Positions 4,845-9,714 of a DNA stretch of 9,714 nucleotides are shown one piece after another. Both the position numbers and the translations under genes were made by a program. Position 1 is the first letter of the stretch; every line of letters begins with the position of its first letter. The stretch is from Candidatus Aenigmatarchaeota archaeon (GTDB taxonomy: Archaea > Aenigmatarchaeota > Aenigmatarchaeia > CG10238-14), in contig JAFCCM010000075.1 in NCBI GenBank assembly GCA_017610225.1, forward strand, positions 1-9,714. Direction: 5' to 3'. The notes beneath the pieces were generated by a model. It saw only the letters and a list, made by a program, of their open reading frames with translations. It searched no databases and had not been told where the DNA came from.

Positions 4845-6659
4845 CTAAACAACCAACACTCTGATCTTCTTTTTGCTCAACAAAGCCTGAACAAGTTTTC
4901 TTCCAATCTCAGAATTCTTGTTGATTTTAATCTCATATTTTTTACCAACAGTAGCAGAAAGAAGATACTCATCATTCACGTAAATATTAGCCATAGAATC
5001 TTTGACATTTCTACCAAACCTGAACACAAGATTATTACCAACCTCATCCAAGCCAAAATCAACTTCTCTTCCAGTAGTAGCAACTTTAGGTTCAATGTCT
5101 ATATGTATACCCAATTCTTCCTCTATTTTTGAAATGTTACTTCCACTTTTTCCGATTAGCCTGGCAATACAGTCATTATTGACCTTGACTGAAACCCGAT
5201 CATCATTAACAAAACTTATCTCACAATAAGGATCATATCTTCTCATAACTTGTCTTACTTTCCTAGCAGCTAGTTTCTTGACCGCACTTTCCTTCTTTTC
5301 CTCATCTTTAATTGGTATAACAATATTTTCTTCACCATAAGTGTAAATTTCATAAATCAATTTTCCAGTTTCAAAATCTCTTATCTCAACTACTGGACGA
5401 GTCAAATCTTTTTCAACCATACCAGTAGGAACCTTAACTGTTAATGATAACTCGTAAACATTTCTTATCTTACCATCTTTTATGTAAATAACAGTATCAA
5501 TAACATGAGGTATCATTCCTAACTCAATCTTGCCAACAAACCTTTGAACTGCATCTACAGCTTCAGAAGCATGAATAACACCAACCATCCCTACTCCAGC
5601 TAATCTCATATCTGCAAAAACTCGAAAATGATTAGGTTGTCTTACTTCGTCAAAGATTGTGTAATCAGGTCTAACTAGAAGAAGAACATCAGCTGTCTTG
5701 AAATAATCTCCTCCTAATGGGGCATATTGTGTTATCTCAGGACCGAGTTGTAGATCTCTAGGAGATTCAAGTGTTTTAACAATTTTGCCTTGTGAATAGT
5801 AGAATTCTGCTAGACTTGCAGTAAATGTAGATTTACCTGATCCTGGCGGACCTGCAACAAGAACACCATCTGCTTTGGTTTTTAGTCTTTCCTTAAGTTT
5901 TTCAGATAGTTTGTAATCATCTAGTGTGAGTTTGATTATTGGTCGGACAATTGTTACTTCTAACCCATCTGAGAATGGCGGACGATTTATTGCTATCCTG
6001 TTATTTCCCATTTGAATTATAGTTGATCCTCCTCTTTCCGCTTCTATAAATGTATCTTCAGTTTTTCTTGCTCCTTCAATTATTTCCTCAATTATTTTTT
6101 TCATTTGTTCTTTTGTTAATTTTTTATCATCAATCATTTGTAGTTTAAACTCTCCAGGTTTTCCTCGCTTAGCCATTGGTTGAACATTTTCTTTAAGATG
6201 AACACTCATTGTATCTGGAGTGAAATATTTTTCAAAACTCTGATCTTTTTCAACAACTTCTGGAGGAAGATATTCTGTCTTAACTCCTTCTGCCTCGCCG
6301 GTTAATGATTGAACATAATCTGCTGTTAAAAGTGTTGCGTCTTCGTTCTTTGCAGCATCTCGAATAATCGCATCAAGTCTTCCCCCTTTAGCAAGTTTTA
6401 TCTCTTCTAAAGTTGGTCTATCTCCTGTGAATCTTAATTTAATCTTTTTTTGTTCACATAATTCTCTAATTTGTTTTAATTCTTCCAGTCCAACATAACC
6501 TTCATTTCTTCCATGAGATGCTTGTGATTGTAATTCATCTAAGGCAGCATTAGGAATTATTATTTCTTCCAGACCTTCAAATTCATCTTTTTCAAGCATT
6601 TTTGTTATTTTTCCGTCTATAATTATGCTTGTATCACATGCTATTTTTTTTACTTTCAT
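4845..6659 (-). CDS. PIN domain / PilT-type ATPase / KH domain protein (archaeal PINA-like)
   Basis: At 604 residues the protein has three recognisable parts. An N-terminal PIN domain (1-115) carries acidic metal-binding candidates D9, D41/E42, D96 and D114. The central secretion-type ATPase of the PilT/VirB11 class (about 230-410) shows the Walker A GPPGSGKST (270-278, K276), the Walker B region YTIFDEVR (333-340, D337-E338) and the histidine H363 in VIHAS. A KH RNA/DNA-binding module (about 488-525) has its GKSG loop at 503-506. A short basic tail ends in KKKIRVLVV. This order defines a family present in nearly all archaea. The Sulfolobus member PINA is a hexameric ATPase reported to promote Holliday-junction branch migration with Hjc and Hjm. 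It is therefore more likely a DNA-repair motor than a pilus motor, though its role here is inferred from family. The leader contains CGTGAG as ribosome site. It is divergent from the small genes at 6724. Confidence 0.93.
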   Translation of the reverse strand: MKVKKIACDTSIIIDGKITKMLEKDEFEGLEEIIIPNAALDELQSQASHGRNEGYVGLEELKQIRELCEQKKIKLRFTGDRPTLEEIKLAKGGRLDAIIRDAAKNEDATLLTADYVQSLTGEAEGVKTEYLPPEVVEKDQSFEKYFTPDTMSVHLKENVQPMAKRGKPGEFKLQMIDDKKLTKEQMKKIIEEIIEGARKTEDTFIEAERGGSTIIQMGNNRIAINRPPFSDGLEVTIVRPIIKLTLDDYKLSEKLKERLKTKADGVLVAGPPGSGKSTFTASLAEFYYSQGKIVKTLESPRDLQLGPEITQYAPLGGDYFKTADVLLLVRPDYTIFDEVRQPNHFRVFADMRLAGVGMVGVIHASEAVDAVQRFVGKIELGMIPHVIDTVIYIKDGKIRNVYELSLTVKVPTGMVEKDLTRPVVEIRDFETGKLIYEIYTYGEENIVIPIKDEEKKESAVKKLAARKVRQVMRRYDPYCEISFVNDDRVSVKVNNDCIARLIGKSGSNISKIEEELGIHIDIEPKVATTGREVDFGLDEVGNNLVFRFGRNVKDSMANIYVNDEYLLSATVGKKYEIKINKNSEIGRKLVQALLSKKKIRVLVV

Positions 6660-6690
6660 TTACTCACGTTCTTTAATTAGGTGTAGGAAA

Positions 6691-6700
6691 ACTTATAAGT
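6691..6700. promoter_or_regulatory. Palindromic TATA box between divergent genes (ACTTATAAGT)
   Basis: ACTTATAAGT is a perfect 10-bp palindrome. Counting about 25 bp in the plus direction gives a start near 6720, next to the ATG at 6724. In the minus direction the start falls near 6670, leaving about 11 bases with GTGAG before the PIN-ATPase ATG. AGGAAA on the left resembles a BRE for plus-strand transcription; there is no such purine run on the other side. No other good TATA box is visible for the PIN-ATPase gene. Confidence 0.55.
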
Positions 6701-6723
6701 AATTGAGTATTAATTGTTTAATT

Positions 6724-6942
6724 ATGGATCAAGATGGTTGTATTTTAATAAGGATTGGATATGTGAATGATATTCCTTATGTTATGATAAGAAATGGTCC
6801 TCCAAATCATGTGACTCTATCTTTTTCTAAGGCTCAAGAATTATACTCTTATGAAAATGGAGAACCATTAGACGTTGAAAGAATAAAAGGGATGGAAGTT
6901 ATGGGTGAAGGAATTAAAGTTATTACAAAGGCTTCTGAGTAA
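6724..6942 (+). CDS. Small hypothetical protein, 72 residues, leaderless
   Basis: I do not recognise this protein. It begins MDQDGCILIRIGYVNDIPYVMIRNG and alternates beta-like strands with a short helix (SFSKAQELYSYENG), ending in EVMGEGIKVITKASE. It has one cysteine and no membrane segment. I chose the ATG at 6724, not the TTG at 6703, because the TATA box at 6691-6700 predicts a transcript beginning near 6720, so a TTG start would lie upstream of the message. No Shine-Dalgarno is present, which fits a leaderless start. It is followed by another leaderless gene with its own TATA element. Confidence 0.6.
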   Translation: MDQDGCILIRIGYVNDIPYVMIRNGPPNHVTLSFSKAQELYSYENGEPLDVERIKGMEVMGEGIKVITKASE

Positions 6943-6945
6943 AAC

Positions 6946-6953
6946 ATTTAAAC
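6946..6953 (+). promoter_or_regulatory. TATA box for the 84-residue protein
   Basis: ATTTAAAC, preceded by AAAAC, is centred about 25 bp before the ATG at 6975 and begins 4 bases after the previous stop. No Shine-Dalgarno lies between, so the message is probably leaderless. Confidence 0.5.
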
Positions 6954-6974
6954 TTTAGTTGTAAGTATTTCTTT

Positions 6975-7229
6975 ATGGGTTATATAACATTGGAAGGGGT
7001 TGAAATTACTGAAGAAGAAATAACAAACAGACCTTGGTGGAAAAAACCAGTTTTTCCTATCCTTGGTTTACATCAAGTGAAACAAACTTATCTTAGAGTA
7101 AGAAAAGGAATTGAAGCAGGTAATAGAGAATATTCTGGTTTTACTATTAATGAATTATTAGATTTTATTCTAAGAAACCCAGTTACTTCGGAAACAAGAA
7201 AATTGGCAAAAGAAAGGGGATACTGCTAG
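6975..7229 (+). CDS. Small hypothetical protein, 84 residues, leaderless
   Basis: I do not recognise this protein. It begins MGYITLEGVEITEEEITNRPWWKKPVFPILGLHQ; a tryptophan pair (W21-W22) and prolines are followed by a basic helix (QTYLRVRKGIEAGNREY) and GFTINELLDFILRNPVTSETRKLAKERGYC. It looks soluble and helical in the second half. The start ATG lies 25 bp after a TATA element and has no ribosome site, which fits the leaderless pattern of its upstream neighbour. It is one of three consecutive small plus-strand genes ending in the zinc-ribbon gene. Nothing in the sequence gives a function. Confidence 0.6.
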   Translation: MGYITLEGVEITEEEITNRPWWKKPVFPILGLHQVKQTYLRVRKGIEAGNREYSGFTINELLDFILRNPVTSETRKLAKERGYC

Positions 7230-7260
7230 CATAAATGTTTTTCTAATATTTCCCAAAACC

Positions 7261-7271
7261 TTTTTATACTT
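7261..7271 (+). promoter_or_regulatory. TATA box for the zinc-ribbon gene
   Basis: TTTTTATACTT is centred about 37 bp before the ATG at 7303. A start site near 7291 leaves a short leader containing AGGTAG, a partial ribosome site. Between TATA and start site TAACCA occurs twice (7271-7276, 7281-7286), 10 bp apart, which could be a regulator site or chance. Confidence 0.5.
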
Positions 7272-7302
7272 AACCATTCATAACCACAATTAGGTAGTAA
7301 CT

Positions 7303-7431
7303 ATGGAAGAACGAACATGTCCAGAATGTGGGTCAACACATCTTAGATACTCAACAGAAGGGCTAATTTGCCAAGAATGTGGATTAGTTATTGAATCAAC
7401 TGTTATGTTCTCTGGTGGAATGGTAGTTTAA
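7303..7431 (+). CDS. Free-standing TFB/TFIIB-type zinc ribbon protein, 42 residues
   Basis: The frame encodes 42 residues almost wholly occupied by a zinc ribbon: C6-P-E-C9-G-S, then after 13 residues C23-Q-E-C26-G-L-V-I. This is the pattern of the N-terminal ribbon of the archaeal initiation factor TFB, which contacts RNA polymerase. TFB then needs a reader/linker and two cyclin repeats to bind TBP and DNA; here the protein stops 16 residues after the last cysteine (ESTVMFSGGMVV). It therefore cannot replace TFB but might compete for, or modify, the polymerase dock, or be an independent small zinc protein. The gene has a TATA box and short leader. Its TAA (7429-7431) overlaps the hisS stop (7428-7430) through the sequence TTAA. 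A frameshifted longer TFB is ruled out because hisS occupies the downstream region on the other strand. Confidence 0.7.
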   Translation: MEERTCPECGSTHLRYSTEGLICQECGLVIESTVMFSGGMVV

Positions 7432-8711
7432 CTAAGTTGATTGATAATTTCTTCTAGAGTCAATTGTGTTTCTTCTCCTGACTTCATGTCTTTGAGTTTG
7501 TATTTCTTGGTTTTGATTTCTTCTGGGCCGACAAATACCACAAACGGAATACCTAATGAATTAGCATAATCTAGTTGACTTCTAATATTTCTTCCCATAA
7601 CATCTGTTTGAGTATTTATTCCTGATTGACGTAGTTTTTGAGCAACCCCAGCACATTCTTTCTTTACTTCATCATTGACATTAACAACAAATACTTGTGT
7701 GTAAGTTTTTCTTTTATTTTCTTCTCGTTCTTTCATAAGATCGATTATTCTTTCTATTCCCAGAGCCACACCTACTGCTGGAATCTCTCCTTTTCCTGAA
7801 AATGTTCCAATCATCTTATCATATCTTCCTCCGCCGGCAATACTTCCTATCTTCTCATCTTCGCTCATAACTTCAAAAATAGTTGATGTATAATAATCCA
7901 ATCCTCTAACCAGGCTAAGATCAAGAATGATTTTTCTTTCAATATACTCAAGATTTTTCAGCAGTTCTTGTAATTCTGTTATCCCTTCATTCTCACCAAG
8001 TAGTTTTTTCATTTCTTCTAGTGTTTCTTGCGGTTTTTCCTTTATTGTAATCGTCTTGATTAACTTATCCTTTTGCTCCCCGTTTATTCCTCTATTTTCT
8101 AATTCTTTTTCTACTCCTTCTATTCCAAGTTTATCAAGTTTGTCTATACTTCTAAAAGCGTCCTGGACCTTATTTTCAGAAATACCAGCAAATTTAATTA
8201 TTCCAGAGAGAAGTTTTCTATTATTGATTCTCATATAACAATCATTAAATCCTAATTCTTCGACCGTCTTCATGGTACAATCAATTATCTCAGCGTCTGC
8301 AGACATATCTTTCGACCCAGCGATATCAACATCACACTGCCAAAACTCTCTATAACGTCCTCGTCTGACTTCCTCATATCTCCATACTCGTGATATTTCA
8401 AACCTCTTGAACGGTTTTGGTAATTGAGGATTAGATGCTACTACTCTTGCAAAAGGAACTGTTTGATCAAATCTTAGACATAACTCTCGATTGGATTTAT
8501 CTTTGAACACATAAAATTTATCCTGTTCTCCTTCACCTATTGATTCCTTCATTGAAAATAATTCAAAGTTCTCAAATGCTGGTGTCTTAAATGGATCATA
8601 CCCATATCTCTTAAAAACCTTCTTAACAGTATCAAATACTCTTTCCCTTAGTATCATTTCTTCTGGAAGGAAATCTCTTGTTCCTCTTGGTGTTTGGAAT
8701 TTTTCAGACAT
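7428..8711 (-). CDS. hisS: Histidine--tRNA ligase
   Basis: This 427-residue class II aminoacyl-tRNA synthetase charges tRNA-His with histidine using ATP. Its landmarks are the N-terminal TPRGTRDFLPEEM (7-19), motif 1 region near 40-60, motif 2 with FEISRVWRYEEVRRGRYREFWQCDVDI (104-130), the histidine-specific LVRGLDYYTSTIFE (267-280), the glycine-rich SIAGGGRYD (290-298), and motif 3 GVALGIERI (314-322). The C-terminal anticodon-binding domain (about 336-427) is present (TQVFVVNV, NTQTDVMGRNIRSQLDYANSLGIPFVVFVG). Length and order match the usual bacterial/archaeal enzyme; nothing is missing. The start ATG at 8711 follows GGAGA (8721-8717) at good spacing. A TATA-like element (8741-8749) places the start of transcription a few bases before the ribosome site. 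It converges with the zinc-ribbon gene, with a 4-base tail overlap. Housekeeping function is secure. Confidence 0.98.
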   Translation of the reverse strand: MSEKFQTPRGTRDFLPEEMILRERVFDTVKKVFKRYGYDPFKTPAFENFELFSMKESIGEGEQDKFYVFKDKSNRELCLRFDQTVPFARVVASNPQLPKPFKRFEISRVWRYEEVRRGRYREFWQCDVDIAGSKDMSADAEIIDCTMKTVEELGFNDCYMRINNRKLLSGIIKFAGISENKVQDAFRSIDKLDKLGIEGVEKELENRGINGEQKDKLIKTITIKEKPQETLEEMKKLLGENEGITELQELLKNLEYIERKIILDLSLVRGLDYYTSTIFEVMSEDEKIGSIAGGGRYDKMIGTFSGKGEIPAVGVALGIERIIDLMKEREENKRKTYTQVFVVNVNDEVKKECAGVAQKLRQSGINTQTDVMGRNIRSQLDYANSLGIPFVVFVGPEEIKTKKYKLKDMKSGEETQLTLEEIINQLS

Positions 8712-8734
8712 AATTATCTCCTACATTATTATTG

Positions 8735-8783
8735 GATTTAGATTTAAAAGTAGGTAACTTATCATTAGGAATTGATCTAAATC
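8735..8783. repeat. 9-bp inverted repeat spanning the hisS promoter
   Basis: GATTTAGAT (8735-8743) and ATCTAAATC (8775-8783) are exact reverse complements separated by 31 bp. The left arm overlaps the hisS TATA-like element. It could be a bipartite operator or a chance product of AT-rich sequence; the right arm would lie upstream of the promoter, so it is not in the mRNA and cannot form a leader hairpin. Confidence 0.3.
8741..8749 (-). promoter_or_regulatory. TATA-like element for hisS
   Basis: On the minus strand this reads TTTTAAATC, centred about 34 bp before the hisS ATG at 8711. A start site near 8720-8724 would leave a short leader with the GGAGA ribosome site at its beginning. Confidence 0.4.
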
Positions 8784-8940
8784 TTCGAGAGGCTTGACTA
8801 ACAGAATCAGTTGTGAACTACTTCACCATTTTCTCTCATTATTATCACTCTTGTAGTTGTTATCATTCATTATTAAATAGTTGAAAGTGGGATGAACTTT
8901 TTCGTAAAGAATAATTTTATGGTTTTTTTAGTAGTCATTG
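8784..8940. other. Gene-free stretch between hisS and the small RNA promoter
   Basis: No credible reading frame, tRNA or repeat array is visible here. An AACTAC/GTAGTT pair near 8816-8821 and 8853-8858 could pair weakly across about 30 bases, and the minus strand has loose RTGATAA and CTGA matches, but not the spacing of a box C/D RNA. It probably holds only the upstream regions of hisS and of the small RNA. Confidence 0.4.
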
Positions 8941-8942
8941 AA

Positions 8943-8956
8943 AGATTTATAAATCT
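8943..8956 (+). promoter_or_regulatory. Strong BRE/TATA promoter for the small RNA (palindromic TATA)
   Basis: AGATTTATAAATCT is a perfect 14-bp palindrome containing a near-consensus TTTATAAA, preceded by GAAA, the usual purine-rich BRE. It is the best promoter match in the window and resembles those of stable RNA genes. The predicted start is near 8974-8978. No protein gene follows on this strand. Confidence 0.6.
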
Positions 8957-8974
8957 ATCAAGTCTAATAATAAT

Positions 8975-9035
8975 TAATATGTTCCCCAGTCTTGTTCTAG
9001 GGTTCGTCCCTAGGCGACACTGGGCTTATTTTTTT
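8975..9035 (+). ncRNA. Probable structured small RNA, about 60 nt, antisense to the NYN gene 3' end
   Basis: A strong TATA box (8943-8956) is followed about 25 bp later by a short GC-rich segment in otherwise AT-rich DNA. It folds as a two-part hairpin: outer stem CCCAGT (8985-8990) with ACTGGG (9019-9024), a 6/5-base internal region that can partly pair (TTGT with GCGA), inner stem CTAGGG (8997-9002) with CCCTAG (9008-9013), and loop TTCGT. TTATTTTTTT (9026-9035) follows directly, a T-tract able to stop transcription. Promoter, stem and terminator without a protein frame indicate a small RNA of about 55-60 nt. The last 26 bases are complementary to the final codons of the NYN gene, so it could act on that mRNA in cis or be a free RNA. 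No match to tRNA, box C/D, H/ACA, SRP or RNase P is apparent. A simpler view is that the stem is only a terminator, but no plus-strand gene precedes it. Confidence 0.55.
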
Positions 9036-9576
9036 CCTTAAGACATTCAGAAATAAAACTATCCAAACATATTGAAGAGTCACAGACCTTCTTCAGATAA
9101 TTAGATCTACTAACTTTGAAATACGCATTCTCGATATTTTTACCCAACTTTTGAACCTTCTTTATCATAGGTACAAAATCACCATCACCACTTACCAGAA
9201 TAGCAGTATCATATATATTCTCATAAGCGAGTGAAATCATATCGGTTGCTAAATGTATGTCATCACCCTTCACAGTAAATTCTGACTTTCCTTTAGATTT
9301 TATTATTTTTCTCATGTTACACAAAATTACATGGAATCCTGGTATCTTTCTTAATTCAGAAAAGAATTTCTGCTGTTTCCAGTAGATTTTTTCATTATAA
9401 CCTCTGTCTAAAGGTTCATTGTAATAATATGCTCCTATAAGAAGTCTGTCATTTTTTAGGGTATTCACCATCTTCTTGAAATCTATTTGATTATCATGTA
9501 AATCAAGGGTTTCTTTTAAGCTATGATAAAAATTACTTCCATCTATGAATATAGCAATACGTTTTTTATTTGACAT
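9010..9576 (-). CDS. NYN domain (LabA/DUF88 family) PIN-like nuclease
   Basis: The 188-residue protein is a single NYN domain, a PIN-like fold whose characterised members are Mg-dependent RNases. Acidic active-site candidates are all present: D12 in FIDGSN (10-15), D105/D106 and D112 in VKGDDIHLATDM (102-113), and D131/D133 in LVSGDGDFVPM (127-137). The middle contains YYYNEP (50-55), often seen in this family, and a helix with KQQKFFSELRKIPGF (67-81). A short extension (about 175-188, ending in KPSVA) is coded by the DNA that forms the inner side of the small RNA hairpin. The ATG at 9576 has no ribosome site; a TTAAAT element (9596-9603) about 24 bp upstream fits a leaderless start, while a farther TATA (about 9671-9680) would give a 75-base leader with a hairpin. 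LabA-type proteins have varied roles (RNA decay, clock output, toxin-like), and the substrate cannot be told. Confidence 0.88.
   Translation of the reverse strand: MSNKKRIAIFIDGSNFYHSLKETLDLHDNQIDFKKMVNTLKNDRLLIGAYYYNEPLDRGYNEKIYWKQQKFFSELRKIPGFHVILCNMRKIIKSKGKSEFTVKGDDIHLATDMISLAYENIYDTAILVSGDGDFVPMIKKVQKLGKNIENAYFKVSRSNYLKKVCDSSICLDSFISECLKEKNKPSVA
9026..9035 (+). terminator. T-rich terminator following the small RNA hairpin
   Basis: TTATTTTTTT starts one base after the outer stem ends at 9024. The run of seven T residues after a GC-rich stem is suitable for archaeal termination on the plus strand. On the minus strand it is part of the NYN coding sequence (Lys/Asn codons). Confidence 0.5.
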
Positions 9577-9595
9577 ATAGATTATAAGTTTTCAG

Positions 9596-9603
9596 GATTT
9601 AAG
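9596..9603 (-). promoter_or_regulatory. Proximal TATA-like element for the NYN gene
   Basis: The minus strand reads CTTAAATC, centred about 24 bp before the ATG at 9576, giving a leaderless message. A competing minus-strand TATA (TTTATATG, around 9672-9680) would start near 9651, include the hairpin at 9618-9643 and give a long leader. The sequence alone does not choose between them. Confidence 0.4.
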
Positions 9604-9617
9604 AATGATCATGAAAG

Positions 9618-9643
9618 CCTACCGTTGCCGAAGCAATGGTAGG
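9618..9643. other. GC-rich hairpin upstream of the NYN gene
   Basis: CCTACCGTTGC (9618-9628) pairs with GCAATGGTAGG (9633-9643) around a CGAA loop on the plus strand: 11 pairs with one G-U. Read on the minus strand, the loop is TTCG closed by C-G, an unusually stable tetraloop, with one A-C mismatch in the stem. On the plus strand an ATTATAAG box (about 9583-9590) would start transcription near 9611; on the minus strand a TATA near 9672-9680 would start near 9651. It could therefore be a second small RNA or a hairpin in the NYN leader. Its GC content contrasts strongly with its surroundings. Confidence 0.5.
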
Positions 9644-9714
9644 GAGGATATAATAATAATATGTGATACTAACATATAAAAAGATTTATTTTCTCATTTT
9701 TCAGCAGATAATCT
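9644..9714. other. Right edge with TATA-like sequences, no visible gene
   Basis: ACATATAAAAAG (about 9672-9683) resembles a TATA box in both directions. On the plus strand it would start a transcript near 9702, so a gene may begin beyond the window. A frame from GTG at 9663 stays open to the edge, but is too short to judge. Confidence 0.3.

Noticed and set aside
7927..8238. Plus-strand frame of 103 residues inside hisS
   Set aside because: Ser/Phe/Ile-rich antisense shadow of a secure housekeeping gene.
8815..8880. Possible box C/D RNA on the minus strand (RTGATAA and CTGA matches)
   Set aside because: Boxes are imperfect, their spacing is wrong and no terminal stem brings them together.
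8997..9013. GGGTTCGTCCC as a tRNA T-arm
   Set aside because: The loop has 5 bases instead of 7, and no acceptor, D or anticodon arm is present around it.
9611..9679. 22-codon frame beginning ATGAAAGCC through the hairpin
   Set aside because: The frame is read across a strong hairpin and then through ATA repeats; the product has no recognisable pattern, so RNA structure is the better explanation.
1..9714. CRISPR array, insertion sequence ends, attachment sites or replication origin
   Set aside because: No regularly spaced direct repeats, transposase, integrase, terminal inverted repeats, tRNA-bordered duplication or origin-type repeats were seen on either strand.

Overview
The window looks like archaeal chromosome, AT-rich and densely packed with small genes. 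The archaeal evidence is: a PIN-ATPase-KH protein of the type conserved across archaea; a TFB/TFIIB-type zinc ribbon; TATA boxes about 25 bp before start codons, several with no leader; and GGTGA-type ribosome sites elsewhere. Short genes and low GC suggest a DPANN-like lineage, but no marker here settles that.

Layout: 1-683 (-) is the N-terminal part of a class III PLP aminotransferase running off the left edge. 736-1107 (+) is the C-terminal stub of a type IIG (Eco57I/TaqI-like) restriction-methylase, followed by a small double-CxxC protein (1115-1414). 1431-1604 is a compact transcription unit: TATA box, 15-bp dyad, strong Shine-Dalgarno, and a 16-residue peptide with three evenly spaced CxC motifs, followed by a T-tract. 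Next come a membrane-anchored winged-helix protein overlapping a 63-residue basic protein (1638-2206), then a P1B-like P-type ATPase whose metal-site CPC is replaced by SNA, coupled to a small membrane protein (2246-4388).

4472-6659 (-) holds an unknown 101-residue protein and the PIN-ATPase-KH protein. A palindromic TATA box separates the latter from three small + strand genes (6724-7431): two unknowns and a free-standing 42-residue TFB-like zinc ribbon whose stop codon overlaps that of hisS (7428-8711, -).

The right end holds a NYN-domain (LabA/DUF88) RNase-like gene (9010-9576, -) with a structured element at each end. At its 3' side a probable small RNA (about 8975-9035, +), with a strong BRE/TATA and a T7 tract, is antisense to the last codons. 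At its 5' side lies a GC-rich hairpin (9618-9643).

How the genes work together is mostly inference. The Cys-rich peptide and P1B-like ATPase lie on the same strand within 1 kb and could belong to one metal or redox response, but the ATPase lacks the usual metal ligands and the genes appear to have separate promoters. The NYN protein and its flanking RNAs are the other candidate system. HisS, the aminotransferase and the PIN-ATPase look like housekeeping genes.
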